From assembly GCA_027371625.1 (NCBI GenBank), contig DAHXMQ010000327.1, positions 1 to 5,316 of the forward strand: DNA of 5,316 nucleotides, in the 5' to 3' direction. Under the pieces are notes generated by a model. That model was not told the DNA's origin. It was given only the letters and a program-made list of their open reading frames with translations, and made no database searches. The position numbers and the translations under genes are program-made. This document shows positions 1 through 5,316 of this stretch, piece after piece. Position 1 is the stretch's first letter. The number at the start of each line of letters is the position of its first letter. The DNA comes from Candidatus Methanoperedentaceae archaeon (GTDB lineage Archaea > Halobacteriota > Methanosarcinia > Methanosarcinales > Methanoperedenaceae).

Positions 1-240
1 CTCGCCTTTATGCATTCTGAATTCTTTTAGAATTTTTGATGTGTTCGATTTTATTGCTTTCACTATAATATGTTTATCTTCAATTTCTTTTCCCAATATT
101 TTAGAGTCAAAAGTGTTTCCTTCTGTTATTTCCTTTTCTACCTCATTAGGGATGGTTATTTCTCCATATTCATCCAGAAATTTGCGGATCACACTTACTT
201 TTGCGAGAAGGATTAGAGTTGAAGCGTTAGAAACAATCAT
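1..240 (-). CDS. PIN-domain (VapC-like) protein, N-terminal 80 codons, cut by left window edge
   Basis: Reading the minus strand from ATG at 240-238 gives 80 codons without a stop, leaving the window at position 1. The N-terminus MIVSNASTLILLAKV closely resembles PIN-domain nucleases of the VapC/DUF3368 type, which commonly start MIVSNTSPLIxLAK. It is followed by an E-Y-G-x-I-x-I-P-x-x-V-x-x-E-I segment at residues 24-38, the usual second strand and helix with a conserved acidic residue (E37). The visible part ends in HKGE (77-80), where the family usually continues as GEAEAI with another active-site acid. These proteins are generally Mg-dependent RNases, often toxins. N5 stands where classical PIN domains have Asp, although Asn is frequent in this subfamily. 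The frame is also open upstream to an ATG at 372-370, but family similarity begins at 240, so I prefer that start. No good ribosome binding site precedes 240. No VapB-like antitoxin is visible upstream. The target is unknown. Confidence 0.72.
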   Translation of the reverse strand, partial: MIVSNASTLILLAKVSVIRKFLDEYGEITIPNEVEKEITEGNTFDSKILGKEIEDKHIIVKAIKSNTSKILKEFRMHKGE

Positions 241-358
241 ATTACATTTGTATACTTTTGTAATCACATAAAGCTTTCTAACATAACTGTCGCTGTCACG
301 AGATTTCTCTGTAGATGTTTTTACTTGTGATGGAGAGGGAAACCAAAGTTGGCAATCC

Positions 359-367
359 TTATATTTA
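359..367 (+). promoter_or_regulatory. probable TATA box of the isoprenoid operon
   Basis: The stretch TTATATTTA lies about 27 bases before the mvk start codon, in the 149-bp divergent spacer between the PIN gene and mvk. It resembles the archaeal TATA element. Transcription would start roughly 25 bases downstream, essentially at the ATG, giving a leaderless or nearly leaderless message. The GAGGGG at 378-383 would then be little used, so either this box or that ribosome binding site may be incidental. The call rests on sequence and position only. Confidence 0.4.
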
Positions 368-377
368 CCCATCGCAT

Positions 378-383
378 GAGGGG
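378..383 (+). promoter_or_regulatory. ribosome binding site of mvk
   Basis: GAGGGG lies six bases before the ATG at 390 and matches the purine-rich complement of the archaeal 16S rRNA 3' end. With the in-frame TAA at 387-389 directly before the ATG, it fixes the mvk start at 390. Confidence 0.55.
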
Positions 384-389
384 ACTTAA

Positions 390-1286
390 ATGACCACCTG
401 TTCAGCCCCAGGCAAAATCTACCTCTTCGGCGAGCATGCCGTGGTTTACGGTGAGCCAGCCATCGCCTGTGCCATTGAACTTCGAACCCGTGTGTGCGCC
501 AAAAAATCAAATGTAATAAAAATATCCTCAAACTTAGGGAAAACGGCGCTTGATTTTGATGTACATCCCTATGTTTCAGCAGCGATTAAAAAAATGGGTT
601 CACCGGGAGTCTCGATAGAAATAACTTCCGACATCCCAGTTGGCTCAGGGCTGGGTTCATCGGCGGCGGTTACCATAGCCACCCTCGCTGCCATCAATAT
701 CGAATTCGGGCTTGGTTATGAAAACGAAGAACTTGCAAGAATAGGGCATGAGATAGAAAAGGAAGTGCAGGGTGCGGCAAGCCCGACAGACACATTCGTA
801 TCCACGTTCGGCGGCGTTGTCGAGATACCCTCGCGAAAGCGACTGGAGCTATTGGATTGCGGCATCGTGATCGGCAATACCAACAAAGGCGCATCGCCAA
901 AAAAGACAGCAAAACTCGTACAGCAGGTTGCAAGACTGAAGGAACAATATCCCGATGCGATAAACCCGATAATCAAAACCATCGGTTCATTTGCTAAGCA
1001 GGGCGAAGCTCTTGTTTCGGAAAAAAATTACACTTCACTCGGTAAGCTCATGAACGTGAACCATGGATTACTCGATGCCCTCGGCGTGTGCACGGTGGAG
1101 CTTTCGGCGCTTGTGTATGCTGCAAGAAATGCAGGTGCTTACGGCGCGAAGCTCACAGGCGCAGGCGGGGGAGGATGCATGGTGGCTCTTTCTGACTCCC
1201 CACAAGAGGTAGCAAAGGCAATAGAAAGAGCGGGCGGGCAGGCAATAATTACAAGATTCACCCAACTGGGAGTGCTGCTTGAATGA
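390..1286 (+). CDS. mvk: mevalonate kinase (GHMP kinase family)
   Basis: Transfers the ATP gamma-phosphate to mevalonate to give 5-phosphomevalonate, a cytosolic step of archaeal isoprenoid synthesis. The 298-residue length is normal for archaeal mevalonate kinases. All three GHMP motifs are present: the N-terminal APGKIYLFGEHAVVYG (residues 6-21, with K9); the ATP-phosphate loop DIPVGSGLGSSAA (81-93); and the C-terminal KLTGAGGGGC (254-263). D134 in SPTDTFVSTFGG matches the catalytic-base region of the family. The E-H-A-V-V-Y-G signature favours mevalonate kinase over homoserine, galacto- or phosphomevalonate kinase. An in-frame TAA immediately precedes the ATG, so no longer start is possible. 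The stop overlaps the ipk start by four bases (ATGA, 1283-1286), indicating co-transcription and probable translational coupling. It is the first gene of the cluster, behind a probable TATA box. No motif is damaged. Confidence 0.96.
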   Translation: MTTCSAPGKIYLFGEHAVVYGEPAIACAIELRTRVCAKKSNVIKISSNLGKTALDFDVHPYVSAAIKKMGSPGVSIEITSDIPVGSGLGSSAAVTIATLAAINIEFGLGYENEELARIGHEIEKEVQGAASPTDTFVSTFGGVVEIPSRKRLELLDCGIVIGNTNKGASPKKTAKLVQQVARLKEQYPDAINPIIKTIGSFAKQGEALVSEKNYTSLGKLMNVNHGLLDALGVCTVELSALVYAARNAGAYGAKLTGAGGGGCMVALSDSPQEVAKAIERAGGQAIITRFTQLGVLLE

Positions 1287-2047
1287 CTGTGATATTAAAG
1301 ATTGGCGGAAGCGTGCTCACTGAAAAAAATTCAGAAGAGCTTGCGAGAGTTGACGATATTGAAAGGATATCGCAAGAGATTACCTCGTTCAAATCCGAAT
1401 CCGATTCGGATATAATTCTCATCCATGGCGCAGGTTCTTTCGGGCATCCTCAGGCGATGAAATACAGGCTCAACGAAGAATTCAATGCCGAAGGCACATA
1501 TCTTACACATACCTCAGTGAAAAAATTAAATTCAATGGTGCTTGAATCATTAAATAATGCAGGCGTGCATTCGCTTCCCGTTCATCCATTGAATTCCTGC
1601 CTGCTTGAGAACGGAAAAATAGTTTATTTTCAGCTTGAGCTGATTAAGCTCATGTTGAACCGGGGCATAATGCCTGTCCTTCACGGCGATGTGGTCATGG
1701 ACAGGGTTAAAGGAGTTTCAGTGCTTTCAGGCGATCGAATAATTCCCTATCTTGCGCCTCTGTTGAGAGCATCGAGAATAGGCGCGGGCAGCAATGTCGA
1801 TGGAGTGCTAAATGAAAATGGTAATGTCATAAAAAAAATCACGCCACACAGCTTTATAAATATGAAAAAACACATCAAGGGCTCAAGTTCCACGGACGTC
1901 ACAGGCGGAATGCTCGGGAAGGTATCCGAGTTACTGGAAGTCGCAAACAAAGGAATAAGTTCACGCATCTTCAATGCATCGAGGAAAGGTATGGTATTTG
2001 GGTTTTTAAAAGGCGAGGAGACAGGAACATTAATAGCAGACAAGTGA
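1283..2047 (+). CDS. ipk: isopentenyl phosphate kinase (amino acid kinase fold)
   Basis: Phosphorylates isopentenyl phosphate with ATP to isopentenyl diphosphate, the last step to IPP in archaeal mevalonate routes. The 254-residue product shows the amino-acid-kinase fold signatures: KIGGS at residues 6-10; HGAGSFGHP at 48-56, where H55 is the histidine that distinguishes IPK from glutamate and aspartate kinases; PVLHGDVV at 131-138; SGDRI at 149-153; NVDGV at 171-175; and DVTGGMLGK at 205-213, with the ATP-side lysine K213. The start codon lies inside the last codons of mvk (ATGA overlap). A GGGAG at 1268-1272, ten bases upstream within mvk, can serve as ribosome binding site. By eye its codons are richer in AAA, ATA and AAT than the isomerase downstream, but nothing suggests transfer. 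Its presence implies that isopentenyl phosphate, rather than mevalonate diphosphate, is the intermediate in this organism. Confidence 0.95.
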   Translation: MTVILKIGGSVLTEKNSEELARVDDIERISQEITSFKSESDSDIILIHGAGSFGHPQAMKYRLNEEFNAEGTYLTHTSVKKLNSMVLESLNNAGVHSLPVHPLNSCLLENGKIVYFQLELIKLMLNRGIMPVLHGDVVMDRVKGVSVLSGDRIIPYLAPLLRASRIGAGSNVDGVLNENGNVIKKITPHSFINMKKHIKGSSSTDVTGGMLGKVSELLEVANKGISSRIFNASRKGMVFGFLKGEETGTLIADK

Positions 2048-2048
2048 G

Positions 2049-2096
2049 TTTGATGAAGCCGTCTAAAAAGGATAGTATAATAAGGGGTTCATCAAA
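2049..2096. repeat. 9-bp perfect inverted repeat between ipk and the isomerase gene
   Basis: TTTGATGAA (2049-2057) and TTCATCAAA (2088-2096) are exact reverse complements separated by 30 bases. After one G-G mismatch, two further C-G pairs (2059-2060 with 2085-2086) can form. The arms flank a TATA-like TATAATAA and end two bases before the isomerase ribosome binding site. It could be an RNA hairpin in the ipk-isomerase transcript, an operator, or chance. There is no U-tract, so it is not a typical terminator. Confidence 0.4.
2076..2083 (+). promoter_or_regulatory. possible internal TATA box before the isomerase gene
   Basis: TATAATAA, preceded by an A-rich purine stretch (AAAAAGGA, 2065-2072), is centred about 29 bases before the isomerase ATG. 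This is archaeal promoter spacing. It may allow the isomerase and downstream genes to be transcribed separately from mvk-ipk. AT-rich spacers often contain such strings, so confidence is low. Confidence 0.3.
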
Positions 2097-2097
2097 T

Positions 2098-2103
2098 AGA
2101 GGT
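2098..2103 (+). promoter_or_regulatory. ribosome binding site of the isomerase gene
   Basis: AGAGGT, four bases before the ATG at 2108, matches the complement of the archaeal 16S rRNA tail. The frame is closed upstream by TAA at 2081-2083 with no other ATG between, so it supports this start. Confidence 0.55.
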
Positions 2104-2107
2104 AGCG

Positions 2108-3205
2108 ATGACCACATCGGATAGGAAGATTGAACATCTATTGTTATGCGTCGAGAAGGACGTTGAGGCGCACAGAACCCCTCTCGGGCTTCGAGCCAGC
2201 GGCTTCGATGATATCGAGCTTGTGCACAACTGCCTTCCGGAGATTGACAAGAAATCCCTTGACTTGGAGGTTGAGTTCCTCGGCAAGAAATTGCGTGCCC
2301 CTTTCCTCATAGCCTCGATGACGGGCGGACATCCCGATACAAAGGCTGTTAATGCCACGCTTGCGGGTGCGGCTGAAGAACTGGGCATAGGCATAGGCGT
2401 GGGCAGCCAGAGAGCGGCAATCGATGACCCGAGCCTTGAGGATTCGTTCAGGGTGGTAAGGGAAAAAGCCCCGAATGCGTTCATATACGGAAACGTAGGC
2501 GCAGCACAGCTCAATGAGTTCGGGATCGAGGGGCTTGAACGTGCTGTGGAGATGATAGAGGCTGATGCCATGGCAATCCATCTGAATTTTCTTCAGGAAG
2601 CTATACAGCCCGAAGGAAATATCGATGCAACCAGATGCCTCGCAGCAATTAAGAAAATCTGCAAGGAGCTTTCGGTGCCTGTAATAGTAAAAGAAACCGG
2701 CGCTGGCATCGCGCATTCACAGGCAGTGGCGATATGCGAAGCAGGCGCTGCTGCTATCGATGTCGGTGGTCTTGGAGGAACAAGCTGGGCAGGTGTCGAG
2801 ACCTACCGTGCGCAGAAGCGGGGTGATCTGTTAGCAGAACATCTCGGGAAGCAGTTCTGGAACTGGGGGATACCCACAGCAGTGAGCATCGTGGAATCCT
2901 CGATTTCAATCCCGGTGGTTGCGACAGGAGGTGTTCGCTCCGGCATCGATGCCGCAAAATCCATTGCTCTCGGGGCATCGCTATGCGGCATTGCCCTGCC
3001 TCTTGTGGCTCCTGCTCTGAAAGGGCAGAAGGATGTGGTGGATAAGCTGACCATGATTATCGAAGAACTCAAGGTCGCCCAATTCTTATGTGGATGCAGC
3101 ACAATCGAAGAACTCGGCAATGCACCGGTGGTCATTACAGGAAGAACGAAGGAGTTTTTAGAGCAGAGGGGTTTTGAAACAGCTAAATTTTCGAGAAAAA
3201 TATAA
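2108..3205 (+). CDS. fni: type 2 isopentenyl-diphosphate delta-isomerase (FMN-dependent)
   Basis: Interconverts IPP and DMAPP using reduced FMN and Mg2+; a cytosolic TIM-barrel enzyme unrelated to the type 1 (Nudix) isomerase. The 365-residue length is typical. Visible signatures are RKxEH (R6-H10, substrate diphosphate binding), SMTGG (70-74, flavin site), GVGSQR (97-102), GNVGAAQ (128-134), and HLNFLQEAIQPEG (158-170). The last contains the His, Asn, catalytic Gln (Q163) and Mg-binding Glu (E164) equivalents. Further on are VKE (194-196), GGTSW (223-227) and the FMN-phosphate loop GGVRSG (274-279). Residue 171 is Asn where many homologues have Asp after QPEG; I regard this as minor variation. 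It supplies the DMAPP primer that the GGPP synthase two genes downstream condenses with IPP. It lies 60 bp after ipk and 24 bp before RNase J, on the same strand. Lactate-oxidase-like flavoproteins share the barrel but lack the N-terminal RKxEH and QPEG motifs. Confidence 0.96.
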   Translation: MTTSDRKIEHLLLCVEKDVEAHRTPLGLRASGFDDIELVHNCLPEIDKKSLDLEVEFLGKKLRAPFLIASMTGGHPDTKAVNATLAGAAEELGIGIGVGSQRAAIDDPSLEDSFRVVREKAPNAFIYGNVGAAQLNEFGIEGLERAVEMIEADAMAIHLNFLQEAIQPEGNIDATRCLAAIKKICKELSVPVIVKETGAGIAHSQAVAICEAGAAAIDVGGLGGTSWAGVETYRAQKRGDLLAEHLGKQFWNWGIPTAVSIVESSISIPVVATGGVRSGIDAAKSIALGASLCGIALPLVAPALKGQKDVVDKLTMIIEELKVAQFLCGCSTIEELGNAPVVITGRTKEFLEQRGFETAKFSRKI

Positions 3206-3208
3206 ATA
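3201..3208 (+). promoter_or_regulatory. possible TATA box before RNase J
   Basis: TATAAATA, preceded by the purine run GAGAAAAA (3193-3200, a possible BRE), is centred about 25 bases before the RNase J ATG. It overlaps the isomerase stop codon (TAA, 3203-3205). It could provide separate transcription of RNase J and GGPP synthase. The AT-rich context makes a chance match quite possible. Confidence 0.35.
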
Positions 3209-3229
3209 ATCATTATAGAGTGAACTAAA

Positions 3230-4567
3230 ATGACAGAAATAGGAATTATTGCAGTCGGCGGCTACAATGAAATGGGCAGGAACATGACCGGGATAAGGAT
3301 AGATGACGAGATCATTGTTCTTGATATGGGGCTGCAACTGGACAGGGTTCAGATACACGAGGACGTGGAAATCGACAAAATGCATTCGATGGATCTCATA
3401 AAGATAGGTGCAATTCCGGACGACACTGTAATGAAAGAAGTAAGCGGAAGTGTCAAAGCTATCGTATGCACGCACGGTCACCTCGACCATATTGGAGCAG
3501 TATCGAAACTTGCACACAGGTACAAGGCACCCATAATCGCCACTCCTTATACTGCGGAATTAGTAAGGCACGAGATTTCCGATGAAAAGAAATTCAAGGT
3601 AACGAACGAGGTAATTCCCCTGAGGCTCGGCGGGACATATAACCTCACGCCCGATATACAGATCGAATTCATTCGGATACAGCACAGCATAGTGGATTCG
3701 GCTTTTGCTGCAATCCACACAAATGACGGGATAATCCTTTATGCCAGCGATTTCAAACTGGACAGGACGCCAACCTTGGGAGAACCTCCTGACTTCCAGA
3801 GGCTCCGCAAACTTGGAAAAGAAGGCGTCAGAGCCATGATAACCGAAAGTACGAATTCTGGTCTTTCGGGGAAAACACCCTCTGAGCAGATAGCAAAAGA
3901 CCTCGTGCGCGATGTGCTTCTTGGAACTGAGGAAACAGATTCAGGCGTCCTGATTACCACATTCTCATCACATGTGGCGCGCATAAATGCGATTATCGAG
4001 GCTGCAGAGGAGATGAACAGGATTCCGGTGCTGCTTGGCAGGTCTATGGAGCGATATATCTCAATAGCCCACACGATGAATTACATAAAATTCCCTGATG
4101 CCCTTGAAATTCACGGCAACAGGAATGCAGTTGATAAAGCCCTGAAGCGCATTTCTCAGGATGGAAAGGAGAAATACCTTCCCATAATCACAGGTCATCA
4201 GGGCGAACCTGATTCAATTCTAACAAGGATAGCAAACCTTGAGACGCAGTTCAAGATAGAGCCGGGGGATAAGGTGATTTTTTCAGCTAACACAATCCCG
4301 AGCCCCATGACGATGGCGAACAGGCATGCCCTTGAGATAAAATTGAAAATGCAGGGGGCAAGGCTCTATGAAAATGTGCATGTGTCAGGGCACGCGAGCA
4401 GGGAAGACCACTGGGAACTCCTGAGGATGATTGCTCCGGAGCAGGTGATACCGTCTCATGGGAACATGACCATGCATGCAAGCTATGTTGAGATGGCTGA
4501 AGATGCTGGTTACGTTTTCGGGGATACCGTGCATATTATGAGAAACGGTGAGGAGATGGTGTTATGA
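3230..4567 (+). CDS. rnj: archaeal ribonuclease J (metallo-beta-lactamase/beta-CASP RNase)
   Basis: A Zn-dependent ribonuclease; characterised euryarchaeal RNase J enzymes are 5'-3' exonucleases in RNA processing and decay. The 445 residues show the metallo-beta-lactamase core: GYNEMGRN (11-18); D32 in VLDMGLQ; the zinc motif THGHLDH (81-87: H82, H84, D86, H87); H152; and D174 in YASDFKLD. The beta-CASP region has TESTNS (205-210), ITTFSSHVARI (242-252), VSGHAS (385-390, motif B His H388) and IPSHGN (407-412, motif C His H410). It is about 100 residues shorter than bacterial RNase J, lacking the C-terminal domain, as expected for the archaeal form. It lacks the KH domains of the archaeal CPSF-like (aCPSF1) proteins. 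The start is fixed by TGA at 3221-3223 in frame just upstream; a weak ribosome binding site, GAGTGA, precedes it at 3218-3223. The stop overlaps the GGPP synthase start by ATGA (4564-4567), so translation is probably coupled. Confidence 0.94.
   Translation: MTEIGIIAVGGYNEMGRNMTGIRIDDEIIVLDMGLQLDRVQIHEDVEIDKMHSMDLIKIGAIPDDTVMKEVSGSVKAIVCTHGHLDHIGAVSKLAHRYKAPIIATPYTAELVRHEISDEKKFKVTNEVIPLRLGGTYNLTPDIQIEFIRIQHSIVDSAFAAIHTNDGIILYASDFKLDRTPTLGEPPDFQRLRKLGKEGVRAMITESTNSGLSGKTPSEQIAKDLVRDVLLGTEETDSGVLITTFSSHVARINAIIEAAEEMNRIPVLLGRSMERYISIAHTMNYIKFPDALEIHGNRNAVDKALKRISQDGKEKYLPIITGHQGEPDSILTRIANLETQFKIEPGDKVIFSANTIPSPMTMANRHALEIKLKMQGARLYENVHVSGHASREDHWELLRMIAPEQVIPSHGNMTMHASYVEMAEDAGYVFGDTVHIMRNGEEMVL
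4551..4555 (+). promoter_or_regulatory. ribosome binding site of GGPP synthase inside RNase J
   Basis: AGGAG, eight bases before the ATG at 4564, lies within the last codons of RNase J and supports this start for the overlapping gene. Confidence 0.55.
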
Positions 4568-5316
4568 TTGAAGAGATATTAATGCAAAAAGCCAAAATGG
4601 TCGATGAGGCTATCCCGAAATTCCTGCCCATAACACCGCCTGATGAGCTGTATAAAGCGATGCGCCACCTGCTGGATGCGGGAGGAAAGAGGCTTCGCCC
4701 GTCTGCTCTGCTGCTTGCAGCCGAAGCCGTGGGGGGCAAGCCAGAAAATGTACTTCCTGCGGCTGTGGCTATTGAGCTTATCCACAATTTCACATTAATC
4801 CATGATGACATCATGGACGAGGCTGACCTTCGAAGGGGGCTTGCGACAGTGCATAAAAAATGGGGCGTGTCGGGTGCGATTGTAGCAGGCGATGCCCTTT
4901 ATTCCAAGGCTTTTGAGATTCTTTCATGCACAAAAAGCGAGCCTTCGCAGCTTGTGGAAAGCCTTGAGCTCATGTCGAAAACCTGTACCGATATATGCGA
5001 GGGACAGTGGATGGATATGAACTTCGAAACACGAAAGGATGTGAAAGAGGAGGAGTACATGCGCATGGTGGAGAAAAAAACCGCCGTGCTTTTTGCTACA
5101 TCCGTAAAAATGGGAGCGATATTATCCGGCGCCAATCGGGACAATGTGAGGGCATTATGGGATTTCGGGCGCCTGACAGGTGTGGGATTCCAGATATACG
5201 ACGATGTGATCGACCTTATAACGCCTGATGAGCTGTATAAAGCGATGCGCCACCTGCTGGATGCGGGAGGAAAGAGGCTTCGCCCGTCTGCTCTGCTGCT
5301 TGCAGCCGAAGCCGTG
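4564..5316 (+). CDS. idsA: geranylgeranyl diphosphate synthase, 3' end missing or disrupted
   Basis: A trans-prenyltransferase that condenses IPP with allylic diphosphates to C20 GGPP, precursor of archaeal ether lipids. The frame is open for 251 codons to the right edge. Family features are GGKRLRP (residues 40-46, IPP binding); the first aspartate-rich motif DDIMD (81-85); EKKTA (170-174); and FQIYDDVID (209-217) with the second aspartate-rich motif. F76, five residues before the first motif, is the bulky residue that limits archaeal enzymes to about C20. The family normally continues after DLITPDE with a GKxxGxD-type segment and about 100 more residues. Here residues 221-251 instead repeat residues 26-56 exactly, because bases 5222-5316 copy 4637-4731. 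The genuine sequence is therefore probably reliable only to about residue 223. The start is set by the ATGA overlap with RNase J and a ribosome binding site at 4551. It could equally be a farnesyl/geranylgeranyl bifunctional enzyme. Confidence 0.9.
   Translation, partial: MIEEILMQKAKMVDEAIPKFLPITPPDELYKAMRHLLDAGGKRLRPSALLLAAEAVGGKPENVLPAAVAIELIHNFTLIHDDIMDEADLRRGLATVHKKWGVSGAIVAGDALYSKAFEILSCTKSEPSQLVESLELMSKTCTDICEGQWMDMNFETRKDVKEEEYMRMVEKKTAVLFATSVKMGAILSGANRDNVRALWDFGRLTGVGFQIYDDVIDLITPDELYKAMRHLLDAGGKRLRPSALLLAAEAV
4637..4731 (+). repeat. first copy of 95-bp exact direct repeat (native position in idsA)
   Basis: These bases encode idsA residues 25-56, including GGKRLRP, and sit where that motif belongs in the family. 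They are identical to 5222-5316, with an offset of 585 bases (195 codons, in frame). Confidence 0.95.
5222..5316 (+). repeat. second copy of 95-bp exact direct repeat, ending at the window edge
   Basis: Identical base for base to 4637-4731 and reaching the last base of the window, so its true length is unknown. Upstream identity stops at 5221 (A against C at 4636), apart from a shared ATAAC just before (4630-4634 and 5218-5222). It replaces the expected C-terminal region of idsA. It is either a tandem duplication joined at a short homology or an assembly artefact at a contig end. Confidence 0.95.

Noticed and set aside
41..271. 76-codon plus-strand open frame, hydrophobic start
   Set aside because: It lies opposite the PIN-domain frame, which has clear family similarity. 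The hydrophobic look comes from reading the complement of Lys/Glu-rich codons.
322..377. Short minus-strand frame of 18 codons upstream of the PIN gene, considered as an antitoxin
   Set aside because: It is too short for a VapB-type antitoxin, has no DNA-binding motif, and ends about 80 bases before the PIN start.
2092..2716. Minus-strand open frames of 159 and 190 codons inside the isomerase gene
   Set aside because: They are antisense shadows of fni; their translations show no recognisable family and the plus-strand protein has all isomerase motifs.
3206..3216. Small AT palindrome ATAAT-C-ATTAT before RNase J
   Set aside because: Five-base AT arms are expected by chance in this AT-rich spacer and would not form a stable hairpin; it is not a terminator.
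2803..3517. Minus-strand open frames of 136 and 119 codons across the fni/rnj junction
   Set aside because: They are antisense to two well-supported genes and have no recognisable motifs.
4536..5144. Minus-strand open frames of 92, 68 and 81 codons opposite idsA
   Set aside because: They are low-complexity Ser/Arg-rich shadows of the GGPP synthase frame, which has both aspartate-rich motifs.
4995..5228. 77-codon plus-strand frame within idsA
   Set aside because: It is out of frame with GGPP synthase and Gly/Arg-rich as expected from a shifted reading; no family resemblance.
1..5316. CRISPR array, tRNA/rRNA gene or insertion sequence
   Set aside because: Apart from the single 95-bp direct repeat I saw no spaced repeats, no tRNA-like cloverleaf in the spacers, and no transposase motifs.

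Overview
This window is most likely from a euryarchaeon. It carries the lower part of an archaeal isoprenoid (membrane-lipid precursor) gene cluster. The order is mevalonate kinase, isopentenyl phosphate kinase, type 2 IPP isomerase, archaeal RNase J and geranylgeranyl diphosphate synthase. From memory, this arrangement is typical of methanogens and relatives such as the Methanosarcinales/ANME-2 group; genus level cannot be assigned from the sequence alone. Isopentenyl phosphate kinase, a FMN-type (type 2) isomerase, a short RNase J of about 445 residues, GAGG-type ribosome binding sites and TATA-like boxes all fit Archaea.

Layout. Positions 1-240 (minus strand) hold the N-terminal 80 codons of a PIN-domain (VapC-like) protein that runs off the left edge. 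It is more AT-rich than the rest and points away from the operon. Positions 241-389 are the divergent intergenic region with the probable operon promoter. Positions 390-1286 (mvk) and 1283-2047 (ipk) overlap by ATGA. A 60-bp spacer with an inverted repeat and a TATA-like stretch separates ipk from the type 2 isomerase (2108-3205). A 24-bp AT-rich spacer precedes RNase J (3230-4567). RNase J overlaps the GGPP synthase start (4564) by ATGA, and the synthase frame stays open to the right edge.

How the genes work together. Mevalonate kinase makes 5-phosphomevalonate. Enzymes not in this window convert that to isopentenyl phosphate. IPK phosphorylates it to IPP, the isomerase makes DMAPP, and GGPP synthase condenses these to the C20 chain of archaeal ether lipids. 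RNase J is an RNA-processing enzyme carried in the same cluster with no obvious metabolic link.

The main anomaly is at the right end. The last 95 bases (5222-5316) are an exact, in-frame copy of 4637-4731, 585 bases earlier in the same gene. The copy begins just after the second aspartate-rich motif, where the normal C-terminal third of the enzyme should start. It looks like a microhomology-joined tandem duplication or, more probably, a contig-end assembly artefact. I see no convincing novel biological system here; the rest is an ordinary, well-preserved archaeal housekeeping cluster.
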